In this document: piece by piece, positions 24,124-35,400 of the stretch
How positions within the stretch are numbered: the stretch's first letter is position 1
Layout of the letters: each line of letters begins with the position of its first letter
Assembly (NCBI GenBank): GCA_032164245.1
Contig: JAVMKO010000003.1
Coordinates: forward strand, 62,628,390-62,692,389
Direction of reading: 5' to 3'
Origin: Sternotherus odoratus
Taxonomy: Eukaryota; Chordata; Testudines; Kinosternidae
DNA: 64,000 nucleotides
Program-made: the position numbers and the translations under genes
Notes under the pieces: model-generated
The model's input: the letters and a program-made list of their open reading frames with translations, nothing else
Told to the model about the DNA's origin: nothing
The model's database searches: none

Positions 24124-24812
24124 TTAGAGCTACCATGTGATTTACAACAGAGTTCCAAAACAAACTAATAATTCAGACTCAAATATTTATGCTTATCAAG
24201 CTAGGGCCAAAAAATGCACCTTCACAGGGAGGGCTCACAGGCTTGAAAGCTGTTCTCAGATGCACTAGGTTTAGTTATTGCATGCAAACCCTAAACAAGA
24301 AAGGTTCAGAACAAAAGTTTGGAGCAACTCTGTCTACAGGAAGAAATCTTTTCTATCCCTAATATGTAAGATTCTACAAATTGCCATTACTTCTTTTGGT
24401 GAGAAATTCTCCAAACTAAGTCATGGATGAAAGGAAAGGAAGAAAGAAAAATAACAGTCTAGTGAAAGATGAGGAGTGAAGAAAATTGTCAACTAATACC
24501 CACATTTTTTCTTCCAGAAGGAAAAACTGAACTTGAAGCCAAACACAGAATAAATGGCAATAGCAGACTTAGTAGTGATAACCTACTCCCATGACTAATG
24601 CTATATAGCACTATATGAACTGCCAGTCATACCAATATTCCAGTGCTGTGACTAATGCTACATAGCTTTAATCTGCTTGTGTTGAAGGATGAAAAAAGAG
24701 CGACTCTCCCATTCTTCCCTCCTACATCCAGAATCTTGAAAAGAGAAGGATTTCTCTATATGGTCACGAGAACACTGGAGACAGAAAGGTAGCATAATGC
24801 TGTTCCACATTA

Positions 24813-25091
24813 TAAGAGTATGTCTACACGGCAGTGAAACACCTGTGGCAGTCCCAAATCAGCTGACTCACACAGCTCAGGATGTAGGGCTATAAAATTC
24901 CAATGTAGACATTTAGACTTGGTCTGGAGCCTAGGATCTGAGACCCCCTCTAGGTGGGGTGGGCTGTGGGGTGGGTCCCAGCCCAGGCTCCAGCCTGAAC
25001 AGCTATACTGTGATTTTATAGTCCCACAACCCCAGCCGGAGTGAGCTGACGTGGGTCAGCTGTGGGTATTTTACTATAGTGTAGACATACC
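24813..25091. mobile_element. Harbinger-like MITE, family A copy 2
   Basis: Begins near 'gagtatgtctacacggcagtg' and ends 'atagtgtagacatacc' followed by TTA (25092-25094). TTA also occurs at 24810-24812. Gross structure matches copy 1 about 970 bp upstream, with strong divergence in the middle. The 73-residue minus frame at 25016-25237 overlaps its end by chance. Confidence 0.78.
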
Positions 25092-25094
25092 TTA

Positions 25095-25548
25095 AGTGGT
25101 CTATTGGTCATGGTGCAAAGACAATGTCTCGCTCCCCACAAATTGACTAATGCATCCTGAGCAGTGAGTACTAGCTGTGTGTGTGTCATACTTTGTGCCT
25201 GCTCCAAAGAGCAGCAAAGCTGGGCACTGCAATCCATCCCTCCAGCTCAACATAAAAAGAGTTCTCCCCTCAAGGGAAAGTATTAATGCTCATGTTTACA
25301 ACAGAAAGGTCACTTTCAATTGCCAAGTTCTGTGAGGGTTTTTTTGTTCTCATCTTCTATAATTGCTTGTGATATAATGTTCTGTACTTTTCTTTGTATT
25401 ACAGAATTAATAGTTATAGATCATTTCTGCCCACTGAAAACTCATGGCAAATGCCTCAATTACCTCACAGTTAGCTGTATAATAATTATACAAGTTGATA
25501 TTTAAAAGAACCTTCTCTGCTGAACCGCTCAGGATAGCTGTTATCTTA
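25095..25548. other. Unannotated sequence between MITEs
   Basis: No gene or repeat recognised. Confidence 0.35.
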
Positions 25549-25840
25549 GGCTTTGTCTACACTAGTGGGGGAGGGGGGAGATTGACCTAAAATACGCAAC
25601 TTCAGCTACATGAATAACTTAGCTGAAGTCGGCGCATCTTAGGTTGACTTATCTGACATCATCACAGAGGCAGCAGGCTCCCCCATCGACTCCTCTTGCC
25701 CCTCTTGGCGATCTGGAGTTCTGGAGTTGACGGGGAGCGCCTTTGGGGATCGATTTAGCACGTCTAAATGAGACATGATAAATCAATCCCCGATGGAATG
25801 ATCGCTACCTGCCAGTCCGGTGGGTAGTGAAGACATTCCC
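25549..25840. mobile_element. Harbinger-like MITE, family B copy 2 (292 bp)
   Basis: Exact TTA duplication at 25546-25548 and 25841-25843. The ends are GGCTTTGTCTACACTA and TAGTGAAGACATTCCC. The internal hairpin 'cttcagctac' with 'tagctgaag' is shared with copy 1 (20440-20710). This is the best-bounded family B member here. Confidence 0.85.
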
Positions 25841-25969
25841 TTAGAGTACACTGTGGCATAAGATTGAGCAAGCAGCAGGTATACTATCCCTGCTCCATCT
25901 GTTTCTAATGCACTGAATGTTCTTCCTCATAAAGAGCGAATGAGAGTGTGTGTGGGGGGAACCACTCTA

Positions 25970-26120
25970 AGTCCATGTCTACACTACACAGCTTTTAGTG
26001 ACGTGTGTGGTGCCATAGCCGTGCTGCTAAAAGTCAGCTCTCTGGCTGAAAAAAATCTTCTCCCCCCAATGAGGAGCATTCACATTGTCAACAGGAGAGC
26101 TTTCTTTTGTGGCATGATTT
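25970..26120. mobile_element. MITE 5' fragment (third family)
   Basis: 'aagtccatgtctacactaca' starts like the family A and B ends. The interior ('cttttagtgacgtgtgtggt', then 'aaaagtcagctctctggctg') differs from both. The 3' end is missing, so the element is truncated or decayed. Confidence 0.5.
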
Positions 26121-26599
26121 TTGTTGAAAATAAGTGAAACTGACTATGTATATCAAGTAGAGTTACATTTTATTTATATTGTTTGTTTTTTTTATTTGAG
26201 GGTTAAAGCTTTACAGCCATAGCAATAAAAAGATACGACAGAAAAGTAACAATAACATTCTTTTTGGATTATCTATTTCATATAAATCTTCAAAAAAAGT
26301 TGTGTGTCTTTACTCAGACCGTCCTAGCAAACAATCTCAGAAATACACAGGGAAGAACTCGGGGGCAGGGGAAATCTGTTAATAAAGATGGACAGATACC
26401 AAATATCAGAAAAAGTTGACAGGACTTTAACGACAAGTTATTTGAACTGGAAAGAAAAATTAGGATATCAAACTTAAATTATCTTCAAACAATTTCACAT
26501 GCTGTGATTTATAGAATCTTCCCCCATTACAGTTAACACCTTCCACTGTGCAACTCACAAGCTATTATAAATGCAGACTGAAATGTGTTATTGTTCCTA
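26121..26599. other. Unannotated AT-rich sequence
   Basis: Nothing recognised. Confidence 0.35.
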
Positions 26600-26870
26600 A
26601 GAGAAGCAGTAGGGTACAGTGGATACGGAGCTGGACTGAGACTCTGTCAACCTCATTTCTATTCTCAACTCTGCCCCATACCTGTTGTGAGACATTGAGC
26701 AAGTCCGTTCAGTGTCTCTGTTTCTCCTCCCCCACTTTTTGTTTATCTTTAGTTAGACTGTAAAATCATTCGGAGAAAGATTGTATTGCGCTCTGCATTT
26801 GTACAGTGCATCGCACAAGGGGTCATGATATCAGATAGGGTTGATAGACACAACTGCAATACAAATAACA
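26600..26870 (+). mobile_element. MIR-like CORE-SINE
   Basis: 'gaagcagtagggtacagtgg' then 'gagctggactgagactctg' and 'ctattctcaactctgcc' follow the order of a tRNA-derived MIR head and core. They are followed by 'ttgtgagacattgagcaagt', 'gttagactgtaaa' and 'gcatttgtacagtgcatcgc', which match the MIR/L2-type 3' part. It is old and diverged. A and B box promoters are no longer clear. Confidence 0.7.
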
Positions 26871-28301
26871 TTATGATTAAAAATCTAGAAATAAAAACAA
26901 ACAGAAAACCAGAATTCAGACAACAGAGACAGGGGGGAAAAAGGAGGAAAATGGTGGAGGCTAAACAAATAAGAACTGGCTAAAATCATAGTGCTAACTA
27001 ACCTTCTAGTAAAGATTCTACATTATTTGTGTCTGCTTAAGCATGTGGAAATAGTCAATTGAGCTGCTCTGACTTACTGTAGCAGTGAAATCTGAAGCTC
27101 TATTTAGTTTTTGAATTTTTCCTGTTATATTTCATTTTGATCCTTTTTTGGGGAATGAAACAATTTACTTCTATAAACAAGTCATGTATACTTGTATATG
27201 CGTATTATCTGCCATTGTTTCCTTCTGGCTTCCACGTCTCCAGAGCCTTGGTTCATGATGGCCTCCGTTCATTTTTAATTCTGATCGCTCTAGCTTCAGA
27301 GAGAAAGTTTTGTGGAAGATATTTACTACAGAGGAACCTTTCCACTACATTTGAAAGACACTGTAAAAAAGATAAAAGTAGGATTTAAAAGTGCTCTATG
27401 GCTTCACAAAAGGGCTATAAAGTTTAAAGCCATTTTGGTACATTTTATATTAAATCTGCTTTAATTACAGTATCTCTCAAAGAATAAACCATAAATATGT
27501 CACAGTTTATAAATCAAAAGTTAGTAAGTATCACTAGCTAGAAGTGCTCTTTGGATTTTCAGAAAGCTAATATATGCTTTAAAGGCTTATATATAGAGGG
27601 TATTTTAAAACACGTTTAATGGTTTCTGCCCAACACACACATACACATTATTTATGTTTCTCTGACATTACAAATATTGCCCCTTATCTTCTACTGCTGC
27701 ATTTTAAACGGGTGTCTGGAAATCACACTGTCACAATCCAAGGAAGGAAAACCATTTCTCGGAATGCTAACCACTGACCTTTCTTCTGTGTCTTATTATT
27801 GCTTCCCTGTGTGCTTTTTTCTGGTCAAAGACTGTATCTCAGATGCAATCTCCCAACCAAAGAGTCCTATTAATCCAAGTAACATCTTTAAGAACCATTG
27901 TTTTTGCTCAGCCTGATTTAAAGTGAGCTGGAAAACGTGTCACATTACTTAGAGGAGATGATTATTTATGAGACTGGCATGTCAGTTGCTATCTAAAACT
28001 AGAATTAATGGAGTCTTATTCTTCATATTTTCAGATGCACTGACAGTATTTACAGCTTATACTTATGTCTTATTTAGATTCAAAACTAATTAATAACAGC
28101 AAACATTAAAATATCTGCAGTAAACTCTTACCCAGTTCTACCAGAGGATTGAAAATAATTACCTTTTTTTAAGAAACAAAATACCAAACAGGAAGTAGGG
28201 ATGGTCTCCATGGAAGACCATATAATTTTTGAAAGAACTCTAGCCCTGAGATAGGTCCCAGTACTGTCATGAGTTTTGCAGAGTCAGATAACACTGATCT
28301 T
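26871..28301. other. Unannotated AT-rich sequence
   Basis: No gene, RNA or repeat recognised. Confidence 0.4.
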
Positions 28302-28609
28302 CATAGAATCATAGGGTTAGAAGGGACTAAAGGGTCTGAATTTAACCCCTTGCTAAGACAGATGGCGATCTAGCCTCCCTTTGAAAACCGCCAGTGAAGG
28401 AGCTTCCACAGCCTCTCAAGGCAATCTGTTCCATTGTCCTACTATACTTACAGAGAGGAAGTTTTTCTGATCTAAATCTGCTCTGATGTAGTTTGTACCC
28501 ATTGCCTCTTGTCCTGCCTTCTGTGGCAAGAGAGAACAAATTTCTCCATGTTTTATGGCAGTCTTTCAAGTATTTGAAGACTACTATCATCTCTCCCACT
28601 TAATCTCCT

Positions 28610-29340
28610 TGTGGTGGGGTGACCACCCGCCCCCTACCGGAAGGGGCTTGGAAAAGCCCCAAAAGGGGTTTAAAACAGTCCGGAAAGGGGTTTGTGGCTG
28701 CGAGCCTGCAAGCTCCCAGACTGATTGGGAGCTAGGCTCAGCTGTGTGGCCACGCCCCAAACACTCCCAGCCAGGATATAAGGGCTGGGAGGCAGAAAGG
28801 CAAAAACAGTCTCCTCTGCATTCAGATGGAGACAGGCCTGACTGAGGGAGCTGAAGCCAGGTACCTGGGTTAGGGCAGAGCTGGGACGGGGCAGGGCAGA
28901 AGAGCTGGGTGGGCTCTAGCCACGAGCCCCAGGCCTCCGGGCCTGATACGAGGTCTGACCCAGGACTACCAGGGTTGCAGGGGGCAGCCTAGGGCTGGAG
29001 ATAGCAGCAGCAGGCCAACCCTCCTTGCCTGTGATGAGAAGCCATGATACTGCAGTCCACCCCAGTGAGCGGGGGCAAGTGGTGACTGACAGTGGCACAC
29101 TCTGAGGTGAGGTGGGGATAGGGGGTAGAGGGTTCCCCTGGGGAGGGGAGACCCTCACACCAAAGGGGGTACTGCAGGGGTGCAGCACCCACAGCTGGAG
29201 GGCACTGGGGTCTGGGAAGGCCACGGCGCCAGCAAAGGAGCGGGGCATCAACCTGCGGAGGGCGCTCCTGACGCTGGAGGAGCTGATTCCCCAGACGACC
29301 AGCGGGAGACGCCGCAGGGGTGAGTGGTGACCCCGTTACA
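28610..29340 (+). mobile_element. Solo LTR (731 bp) inserted in CR1
   Basis: Starts TGTGGTGGGGTG and ends CCCCGTTACA. It is flanked by an exact 5-bp duplication CTCCT (28605-28609 and 29341-29345). A TATA-like 'ggatataagggc' lies at about 28775. No internal retroviral genes remain, so this is a recombined single LTR. Short GC-rich reading frames inside (28555-28845, 28916-29251, 28989-29363) are accidental. Confidence 0.88.
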
Positions 29341-29847
29341 CTCCTCTTTTCCAGATTAAGCATATCCAGTTTCTTCAGCCTTTGGTCTCATAGCTTGCAC
29401 TTCATACCTTTGATCATCTTTGTCTTTCACCTCTGGGTCTTTCCCAGTTTCTCTACATCTTTTTACTTGTTGGTGACCAAAACTGGAGACAGTACTCCTG
29501 CTGAGGCCTAACCAGCATCGAGTAGAACAATACTTTCACCTATTGTGACTTGCATGCTATGGCTCTGTTAATGCAACTTAAAATTGCATTTGCTTTTTTT
29601 TTGCAACAGCATCACATTGCTGATTCGTGTAGAGGTTGTTATCTACCACAACTCCCAGATCCTTCTCAGCAGTGCTGCTGCCAAGCCAGTTATCCCCCAT
29701 TCTATATTTAGGCATTTGATTTTTCTCCCCTAAATCACACATATTGTCTTTGCTGAATTTCATTTTGTGGTCTATAGCCCAGTTCTCCAGTTTATAAAGA
29801 TCCCTCTGCATTTTAATGTGATACTCCAAAGTGTTGGGAACCCTCCT

Positions 29848-29868
29848 CCCCCCCCCCCCCCCCCCCCC
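29848..29868. repeat. C homopolymer, 21 bases
   Basis: An uninterrupted run of C inside the CR1 copy, at the point where the element normally reads 'ccctcc'. The length is likely variable between individuals and error-prone in sequencing. Confidence 0.9.
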
Positions 29869-29905
29869 ACACTCTAGCTTTGTATTATCTGTACAGTTGA
29901 TCAGT

Positions 29906-31059
29906 ATCTCTCTCTTCAGTGAGGTCTACCCACAGAGCTTATTGAGGGATTGGGGCCTTATATTGTACATCAAAAATCAGGGAATCTCTGCTTTATACAT
30001 CATGCTGGGAGAACAATGCAGTGCTTGGGGAACCTCTGAAAGAACAAGCTGTCGAACAGACATTTAAAAATTAGAGAAACGAGATTTATTCAGGCTAAAC
30101 CCGGTACTGAAAGGGGATGTTGAAGTATGTACTTCTCTGACTTATATTCTCTTTTCACAGCAAGAGAGGGTTGGGGGGGAAGTGTGTTTGAAGCAGCATT
30201 GTAGAAAATCAGATCAAGTTCAGGAGACACTTTCCTTGATGGAAAACAAGAATGAAGGTTTTTTCATGATGCAATAAACTGGAATTTAAATGAAGGGTGA
30301 AAATATTTCTAAATATAAGGGAGATGCACTTGAACTGTGAAGAAATGAACTGCTGAACAGTGTTTGCTTACATGAGTTAATTAAGGGCAGCCTGGCCTAT
30401 TGAAAATTTATAAAATCAACACAGATATAAAACTCAGCTCCTGGGGGTCTCAGAAGACTCTAGTAACCCCAGATTATATATTATTATATGTATACCATGA
30501 TTCCCAAAGTGCTCAGTCGTGGTTTCAGATATGATCCTATTTACATAGATAAAGCCTTCAGAACCCTGGTCAGGAAACCCCAAAGCACAGGAAAATGAGA
30601 GTACAATCCTACTCATCACCTGCCTATTAAGGACCTGAAACCTCATCTCATTTATACCATTTTTTACATGGAATTCCCTTGCTTTCAGTGGAGTTAATCC
30701 AGGTTTATTCTAATGTAAGCAAGAGGCAAATCAGGACTAGAATATTTCAATATATCTTTAATAATCAGAGATGTTGTATTTGAAAAGATACATTATCCTG
30801 CCCTTTCAGGTTTCCATGCAGCCAGCCATCATGATGTAGGAAATGTTCATATATCTTGGAAGAGAGGTCATGGTACTCCGATGGCAAAGGTGATAATGAA
30901 ATGCTTAACAGAATGAGTACTTAATATGAAACTATATAGAAGGGGGTAAGTATAGAGGGACTTATCCAAAAGGGTGGCTATAGCAACAATACACAAGCTA
31001 TTGCTAAGGGTATTAGGCCAGTTAAGCAGAGCAGTTGGTTGGCAGAACAGTTAGCTAAA
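29906..31059. other. Unannotated sequence
   Basis: Mostly AT-rich. A short piece at 30662-30745 ('tttcagtggagttaatccag' ... 'caaatcagg') resembles an arm of a common amniote repeat that contains 'cagtggagttactcc'. Too little remains to name it. Confidence 0.35.
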
Positions 31060-31510
31060 AAAGAGAGGGTAAAAGGAGTTAATGTGTAGGTCCACATGAA
31101 ATAGGTCATGCCTTTATGCCATTTAACTTTGGGCTAAGTGTTTTCTCAAGACACAGGAACAAAGAATGGCTACGGTAGACTAGAGAGACCAAAAATCAGA
31201 AAGGGGACTGCTTCAACTTTATCTGGACTTCTCCTGGTGGGACTGAAGATGTGTACCTATCTGTTCAAAACTTGAATCCATCTTGTTTAAACAGGCTAAA
31301 AATATATATACCATGAGTCTGTCACTAGTTTCTTTGGAAACTGGAAAATGAGCCTATGCAATGCCTCGAGTCTGGCAAAGGGGGAAAATAGTATTATAGA
31401 AAGGGAAACGGAGTGATGCAAGCTTGCATTTTCTGAGACTTATCGTCTGCAAATAAACTTCTAGCTAAAATAAAGGACTTTAAGGCACAGGGCTCTGAGC
31501 TTAAAAGTCA
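31060..31510 (+). mobile_element. Possible LTR-like element
   Basis: A TATA-like 'aaaaatatatataccatgag' at about 31297 is followed about 150 bp downstream by 'tctgcaaataaacttcta', containing AATAAA at about 31451. The spacing and order suit an LTR U3-R-U5. I could not find TG...CA ends with a duplication, so the class and limits are tentative. Confidence 0.3.
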
Positions 31511-32316
31511 TTTGGCAGTAAGGCATTTTGCACTTTGTACTAAACAAAGACAAGGGCATTTACTTTATAAGAAACCAATGTCATGTTACTGTCTCTGTTT
31601 CCCCTAAGTATTGGGCCGTTATAAAGACTGAATATGTTGAATTGTTTTCCAGCTCCCCCTTCCTGTTATGGTGATGGATAAACTGAATAATAGAGTTGCT
31701 GAACAACATACATATTTTTGTTATTTGGAAAATCAAAATATTTCCCAACTAATCATTTCATTTTAATACTGGGACATTAAACTTCCTCTGTCTCCTTTGC
31801 ATGCAGTTCAGGGAAATATTCTACTAACCACTGCTCTGAAGCCTTGAGCAGGATCTAGGGAAAATAGAGTGTCTTCCTACTTATTGTGCGCAGTGGACCC
31901 TGGACTGCCTCAAGCCTTAAACCAGCATGGATCAAGCGGCAGTAGCAACAGGAAGCTGTCTTGTTCTCATTGCTGCAGGACAGGAGTACAAACAATCCTC
32001 CTCCACTACAAGGCCTTTTCTATACCGGGAAAAGCATTGTATTAAAAAGTACATTAGCTAACATAATGTAAAACATGATTTTTCCCTTTGTGAGGACAAG
32101 GATGGTTGCATTTAAAAATGTGTTAATGTTAATGTATAATAAGACCAGGATGATGTTTCAATGGAGTATAGTAGTTCCCTCTCCCCCTGAATCCAAACAA
32201 GCAAACACAGCTTGCAAAAACCCACAAATTGAGCACCTTCCAGGAGTGGTTCATTTTGCTGCAAGCACACACTGAGCACACCGCTGACCTTCCCAATAGA
32301 GGTGCACACCTTAAAG
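31511..32316. other. Unannotated sequence
   Basis: Nothing recognised. Confidence 0.35.
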
Positions 32317-32407
32317 CAGTGGTTCTCAAACTTTCGCATTGTAAGAACACATAGTAAGAACCTCGTGATCCCCTGAGAGGTCCCAACACCTAGTTTGAGA
32401 ACTCCTG
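32317..32407. mobile_element. Miniature hAT element (91 bp)
   Basis: The ends CAGTGGTTCTCAAACT and AGTTTGAGAACTCCTG are near-perfect inverted repeats. The flanking octamers CCTTAAAG (32309-32316) and CCCTAAAG (32408-32415) match at 7 of 8 positions, a hAT-type target duplication. It is little more than the two ends joined. The family end is shared with the element at 20032 and, less closely, with 14022 and 45686. Confidence 0.85.
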
Positions 32408-34636
32408 CCCTAAAGAGGCAGTACACTGAAAAAATAGAGTCCTGACATTCCATCCAGTTCTCACACTAAAAAAAATAAATTACATATACACTAACAGACA
32501 TTCAAAAGTTTGAGTGGTTAGGTGCTTAACTGTCTATGCTTAAAAAACCCAATGTTCATCACCACTATAAACAAAGCCTCAGAAACTTCCCAGGGTGGGA
32601 GAAGAGGTTTCCTGGAAGCTCCTTCAAAGATTTAAAGTGGGGGGTGGGGAGAAAGTACATCAACTTCATCCATCCATAAATGCATTTCATCTCATTTCAT
32701 TAGAGCACTTGGAACTCATCGTCAAGAAAATCCTTGAAGTCAAGAGCTTAAGGGGATTCAGAAGAGAATAAGACTATGCAGCGTTATATTGGTCAATATT
32801 ACAAAACACAAGAACTTTAGAAAGGAACACAATCCCTCCATTTCTGGAACATATACCCACTTCCAACCATTGGGAGTAGATGGAAACTTTGAGTAGGTTA
32901 TCTTATAACTGCTGACTGTAAGGTTTCGACTTCAGACACAGCTGGTACAGAGCACTGTCCCGAAGCAGGATAGTGGACTAGATGTAGCACTTACCTTTTT
33001 CAGTATGATTGTTCCTATAATATTCTGTTCTCATCATTTCCGACATCACTAGAATGCCCTCCTCTGGGTAATTTGGTTGCTGTGCAAAGTTCAGAAGTAT
33101 TTATAGTACACAAATGCACGTGAAAAGAAATATTACACATAATACTGATTATACAAACAACATACTGAAAGCCATATTTCTTTATTCTTCTATTTAAGAC
33201 AACATATGTTGAGTTATCTTAGGGTTTTATAAGTCATTTATCACTGTAGTACTGGATCTAAGTGCTGATAGAAGAGATGTGACCCCAAATATTACCAGCT
33301 AATTATAAAAGCCTCTTAGGCCAAGACGATTATATTGTACCTTTCACATGGATAGTCACTGTTAGCGTGGTGGAAAATCATACATTTACACATGTATGAA
33401 GTTTGTTATATCTAGGTACACAAATGCAGTGACTTCTACAGATGTAAGTATTCTGTAGCCACTGGATGCAAATTTCTTAAACCTGTTATTCAACAAAATA
33501 TGAAGAAAAAACTGAAGGATGGCCTTGATGTGATCAAAATGCCAACAGCTTTCATCACTAAAAGATAGGCATTGCACCAGTCTGAACTTCTTAAAGCTCT
33601 TAGCAAAATTTCCAGTTGAAAATTTTCATCCAGTTCTAGTTTGAAGTTCATGTGCAAATCAAATATTTGTGTATCCACATGGAAACACAGTTATATATTT
33701 AGCCACATGTGCTTTGTCCATACTCATCCAAGAATGCATATGCATAGTCAGAACTCAGCGATTCAGAAAAATATGTGCAAGTATGAATTCAAACAGACTG
33801 ATCCAGAAGAGACATCTTACAATATCACCTCTCCATATTCAGCATAAAAGCTGTCGGGGTCACTTTAGATATGAAAGGAACAAAGATGTGAAGATTGGAA
33901 CTGGCATAATTACAAAGGCCAGAATTAAGATTGCAGATAAAAGTTTCCATGTATGAGTATCTTAAGGTTGGGTTGAGAATTGTATATTTAGCTACAGATG
34001 ATCATTTCCATAGTTTCTAATACTTGTTTTGTTTTTGACTAGTTTGTGGAATTATATTATGTGTATATATATAGCATTTTTAAACCTTACCATTCCAAAA
34101 CAAAAACATCATAGTTAAAATTAACTAACTGTGAAACTCATTGACAGTGTCAAACCTTGATGGCACTATGAGTAAGGAATATTTTACCAACCTCTATAAA
34201 ACTCACAGCTAAGCCATCACAAAATCCAGAGTAAAGCATTCAAGGACAGAGAAGATCTGAGTAACACATCATTCCAGCAGCTGCAGATTATCTAATTTAA
34301 TTTACAACTCCCAAACTACATATAAAGTAAGCAAGTTATAAACAAAACCACATTTTCCTCCACCACATAAGAAGTGTAAATTGGATAATGGAACCTAAAT
34401 GTACCATACAAATCTGCCGCCTTCTCCCATTGATTTCTAGGCACAATAAGTCTCTGCCTAATACCCAGTTCCTGAAAATAGTTAACTACATGGAGTGCAA
34501 ATATTTTCCTTTAAAATTGTGAAATGACAACATTTTAAAATATAAATCCTTTGGTTTTGGTAAATGAGAAAAGAACTAATCCAGCACCTTAAAATGTTAG
34601 AATCTTATAATACTTTTAGGCCTAAAGTTCAGAATA
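32408..34636. other. Unannotated sequence with one repeat-pair member
   Basis: AT-rich. The part 33640-33790 ('ccacatggaaac', 'agttatatatttagccac', 'catccaagaatgca', 'cagaactcag') matches 35755-35880 in the same orientation and order, so both are copies of an unnamed dispersed repeat. The rest is unrecognised. Confidence 0.4.
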
Positions 34637-34780
34637 CAGTAAAACCTCCATTTAACGGACTAATTCGGGCGAGGGGGTGTCCGTTAAATCAAAAAGTCAG
34701 TTATTTAATAAAAAAAAAAAGAGCTGTCTGAGCAGCAGCCGGCCCGCCACAGGGTTGGGGCGGCAGCTCTGCAGCCCGCC

Positions 34781-34980
34781 CGCTGCCGGGAACCGGGCGG
34801 CAGCCGGGACCTGTCAGCCAGCCTGCCCGGGTCCCGGATGCTGGGATCCTGGCGGCAACCGGGACCCGTCAGCCAGCCTGCCCGGGTCCCAGATGCTGGG
34901 ATCCGGGCGGCAGCTGGGACCCGTCAGCCAGCCCGCCCGGGTCCCGGATGCTGGGACTCGGGCGAGAACCGGGAACCATC
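34781..34980. repeat. 55-bp minisatellite inside the Tigger-like element
   Basis: The word 'gatgctggga' recurs at 34837, 34892 and 34947, giving a 55-bp unit that includes 'gtcagccagcctgcccgggt'. A partial unit precedes the first. Copies differ by a few substitutions. Confidence 0.85.
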
Positions 34981-35170
34981 AGCCCGCCCGCTGGTGGGAC
35001 TGGGGCGGGAGCCAGCAGCCCGCCCGCTGGCGGGACTCAGGCGGGAGCCGGCAGTCCGCCCGCAGGCGGGAGCCGGGAACCGGCAGCCAGCCCCACCTGC
35101 CTGTTGCCGTGACCCGGGCGGCAGCCGGCAGCCAGCCCGCCTGCTGCCTGGACCTGGGCGGGAGCCAGCA
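34981..35170. repeat. 36-bp minisatellite inside the Tigger-like element
   Basis: 'agcccgcccgctgg' starts at 34981 and 35017, and a variant starts at 35053, so the unit is 36 bp, with 'gggactggggcgggagccagc' following. Looser copies continue to about 35170. It directly abuts the 55-bp array. Confidence 0.8.
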
Positions 35171-35307
35171 GCCAGCCCGTGAGAAATGGATTTCGGATGC
35201 ATCAGACTTGCTCAGAAATTTTGTCCGTTGCATCCGAAGTCCGTTAAATCGAGGTCCGTTAAATCGAGGGTTTACTGTACTCGCAGTGTATGTGTCTCAA
35301 TTCAAGT

Positions 35308-35400
35308 AGCCAGAGGTTCTTAAACTGAGGTCTCTAGTGCACAGGTCTCTAGAGCACTGAGTTAGCCAGAGGTTCTTAAACTGAGATCTCTAGAGCACTT
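35308..35400. repeat. 56-bp tandem duplication
   Basis: 'agccagaggttcttaaactgag' starts at 35308 and again at 35364, each followed by '.tctctag.gcac'. The second copy is slightly shortened. It begins about 30 bp outside the Tigger-like element. Confidence 0.8.

Larger units (their letters stand above)
28302..29905 (-). mobile_element. CR1 LINE 3' part, split by a solo LTR
   Basis: Reads inward from the CR1 3' tail (TCATAGAATCATAGG at 28302) on the minus strand. Removing the LTR (28610-29340) and one CTCCT rejoins a continuous copy of about 870 bp. It covers the 3' end of the reverse-transcriptase ORF and the 3' tail. Two minus-strand frames show the ORF: 29829-29578 contains LGSSTAEKDLGVVVDNNL, and 28599-28342 contains FKYLKD, GRTRGNGYKL and a tail matching the extreme C terminus of CR1 ORF2. 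The copy is 5'-truncated near 29905. Confidence 0.88.
34637..35277. mobile_element. Tigger/pogo-like non-autonomous DNA transposon (641 bp)
   Basis: The left end CAGTAAAACCTCCATTTAACG and the right end (complement CAGTAAACCCTCGATTTAACG) agree at 22 of 24 positions. TA lies on each side (34635-34636 and 35278-35279), the target duplication of Tc1/mariner-class elements. The right end carries a second internal copy of the 'gtccgttaaatcgag' motif. No transposase is present and the interior is GC-rich minisatellite. The 210-residue frame 34677-35309 and its shadows arise from those repeats. Confidence 0.88.

Noticed and set aside
28604..28850. Host promoter from the TATA-like motif at about 28775
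   Set aside because: The motif belongs to a solo LTR with an exact target duplication. No host transcript structure is visible nearby.
34677..35309. 210-residue plus-strand frame and its shadows
   Set aside because: It translates the 55-bp and 36-bp arrays inside a Tigger-like transposon. The product is a periodic Gly/Arg/Pro-rich sequence.
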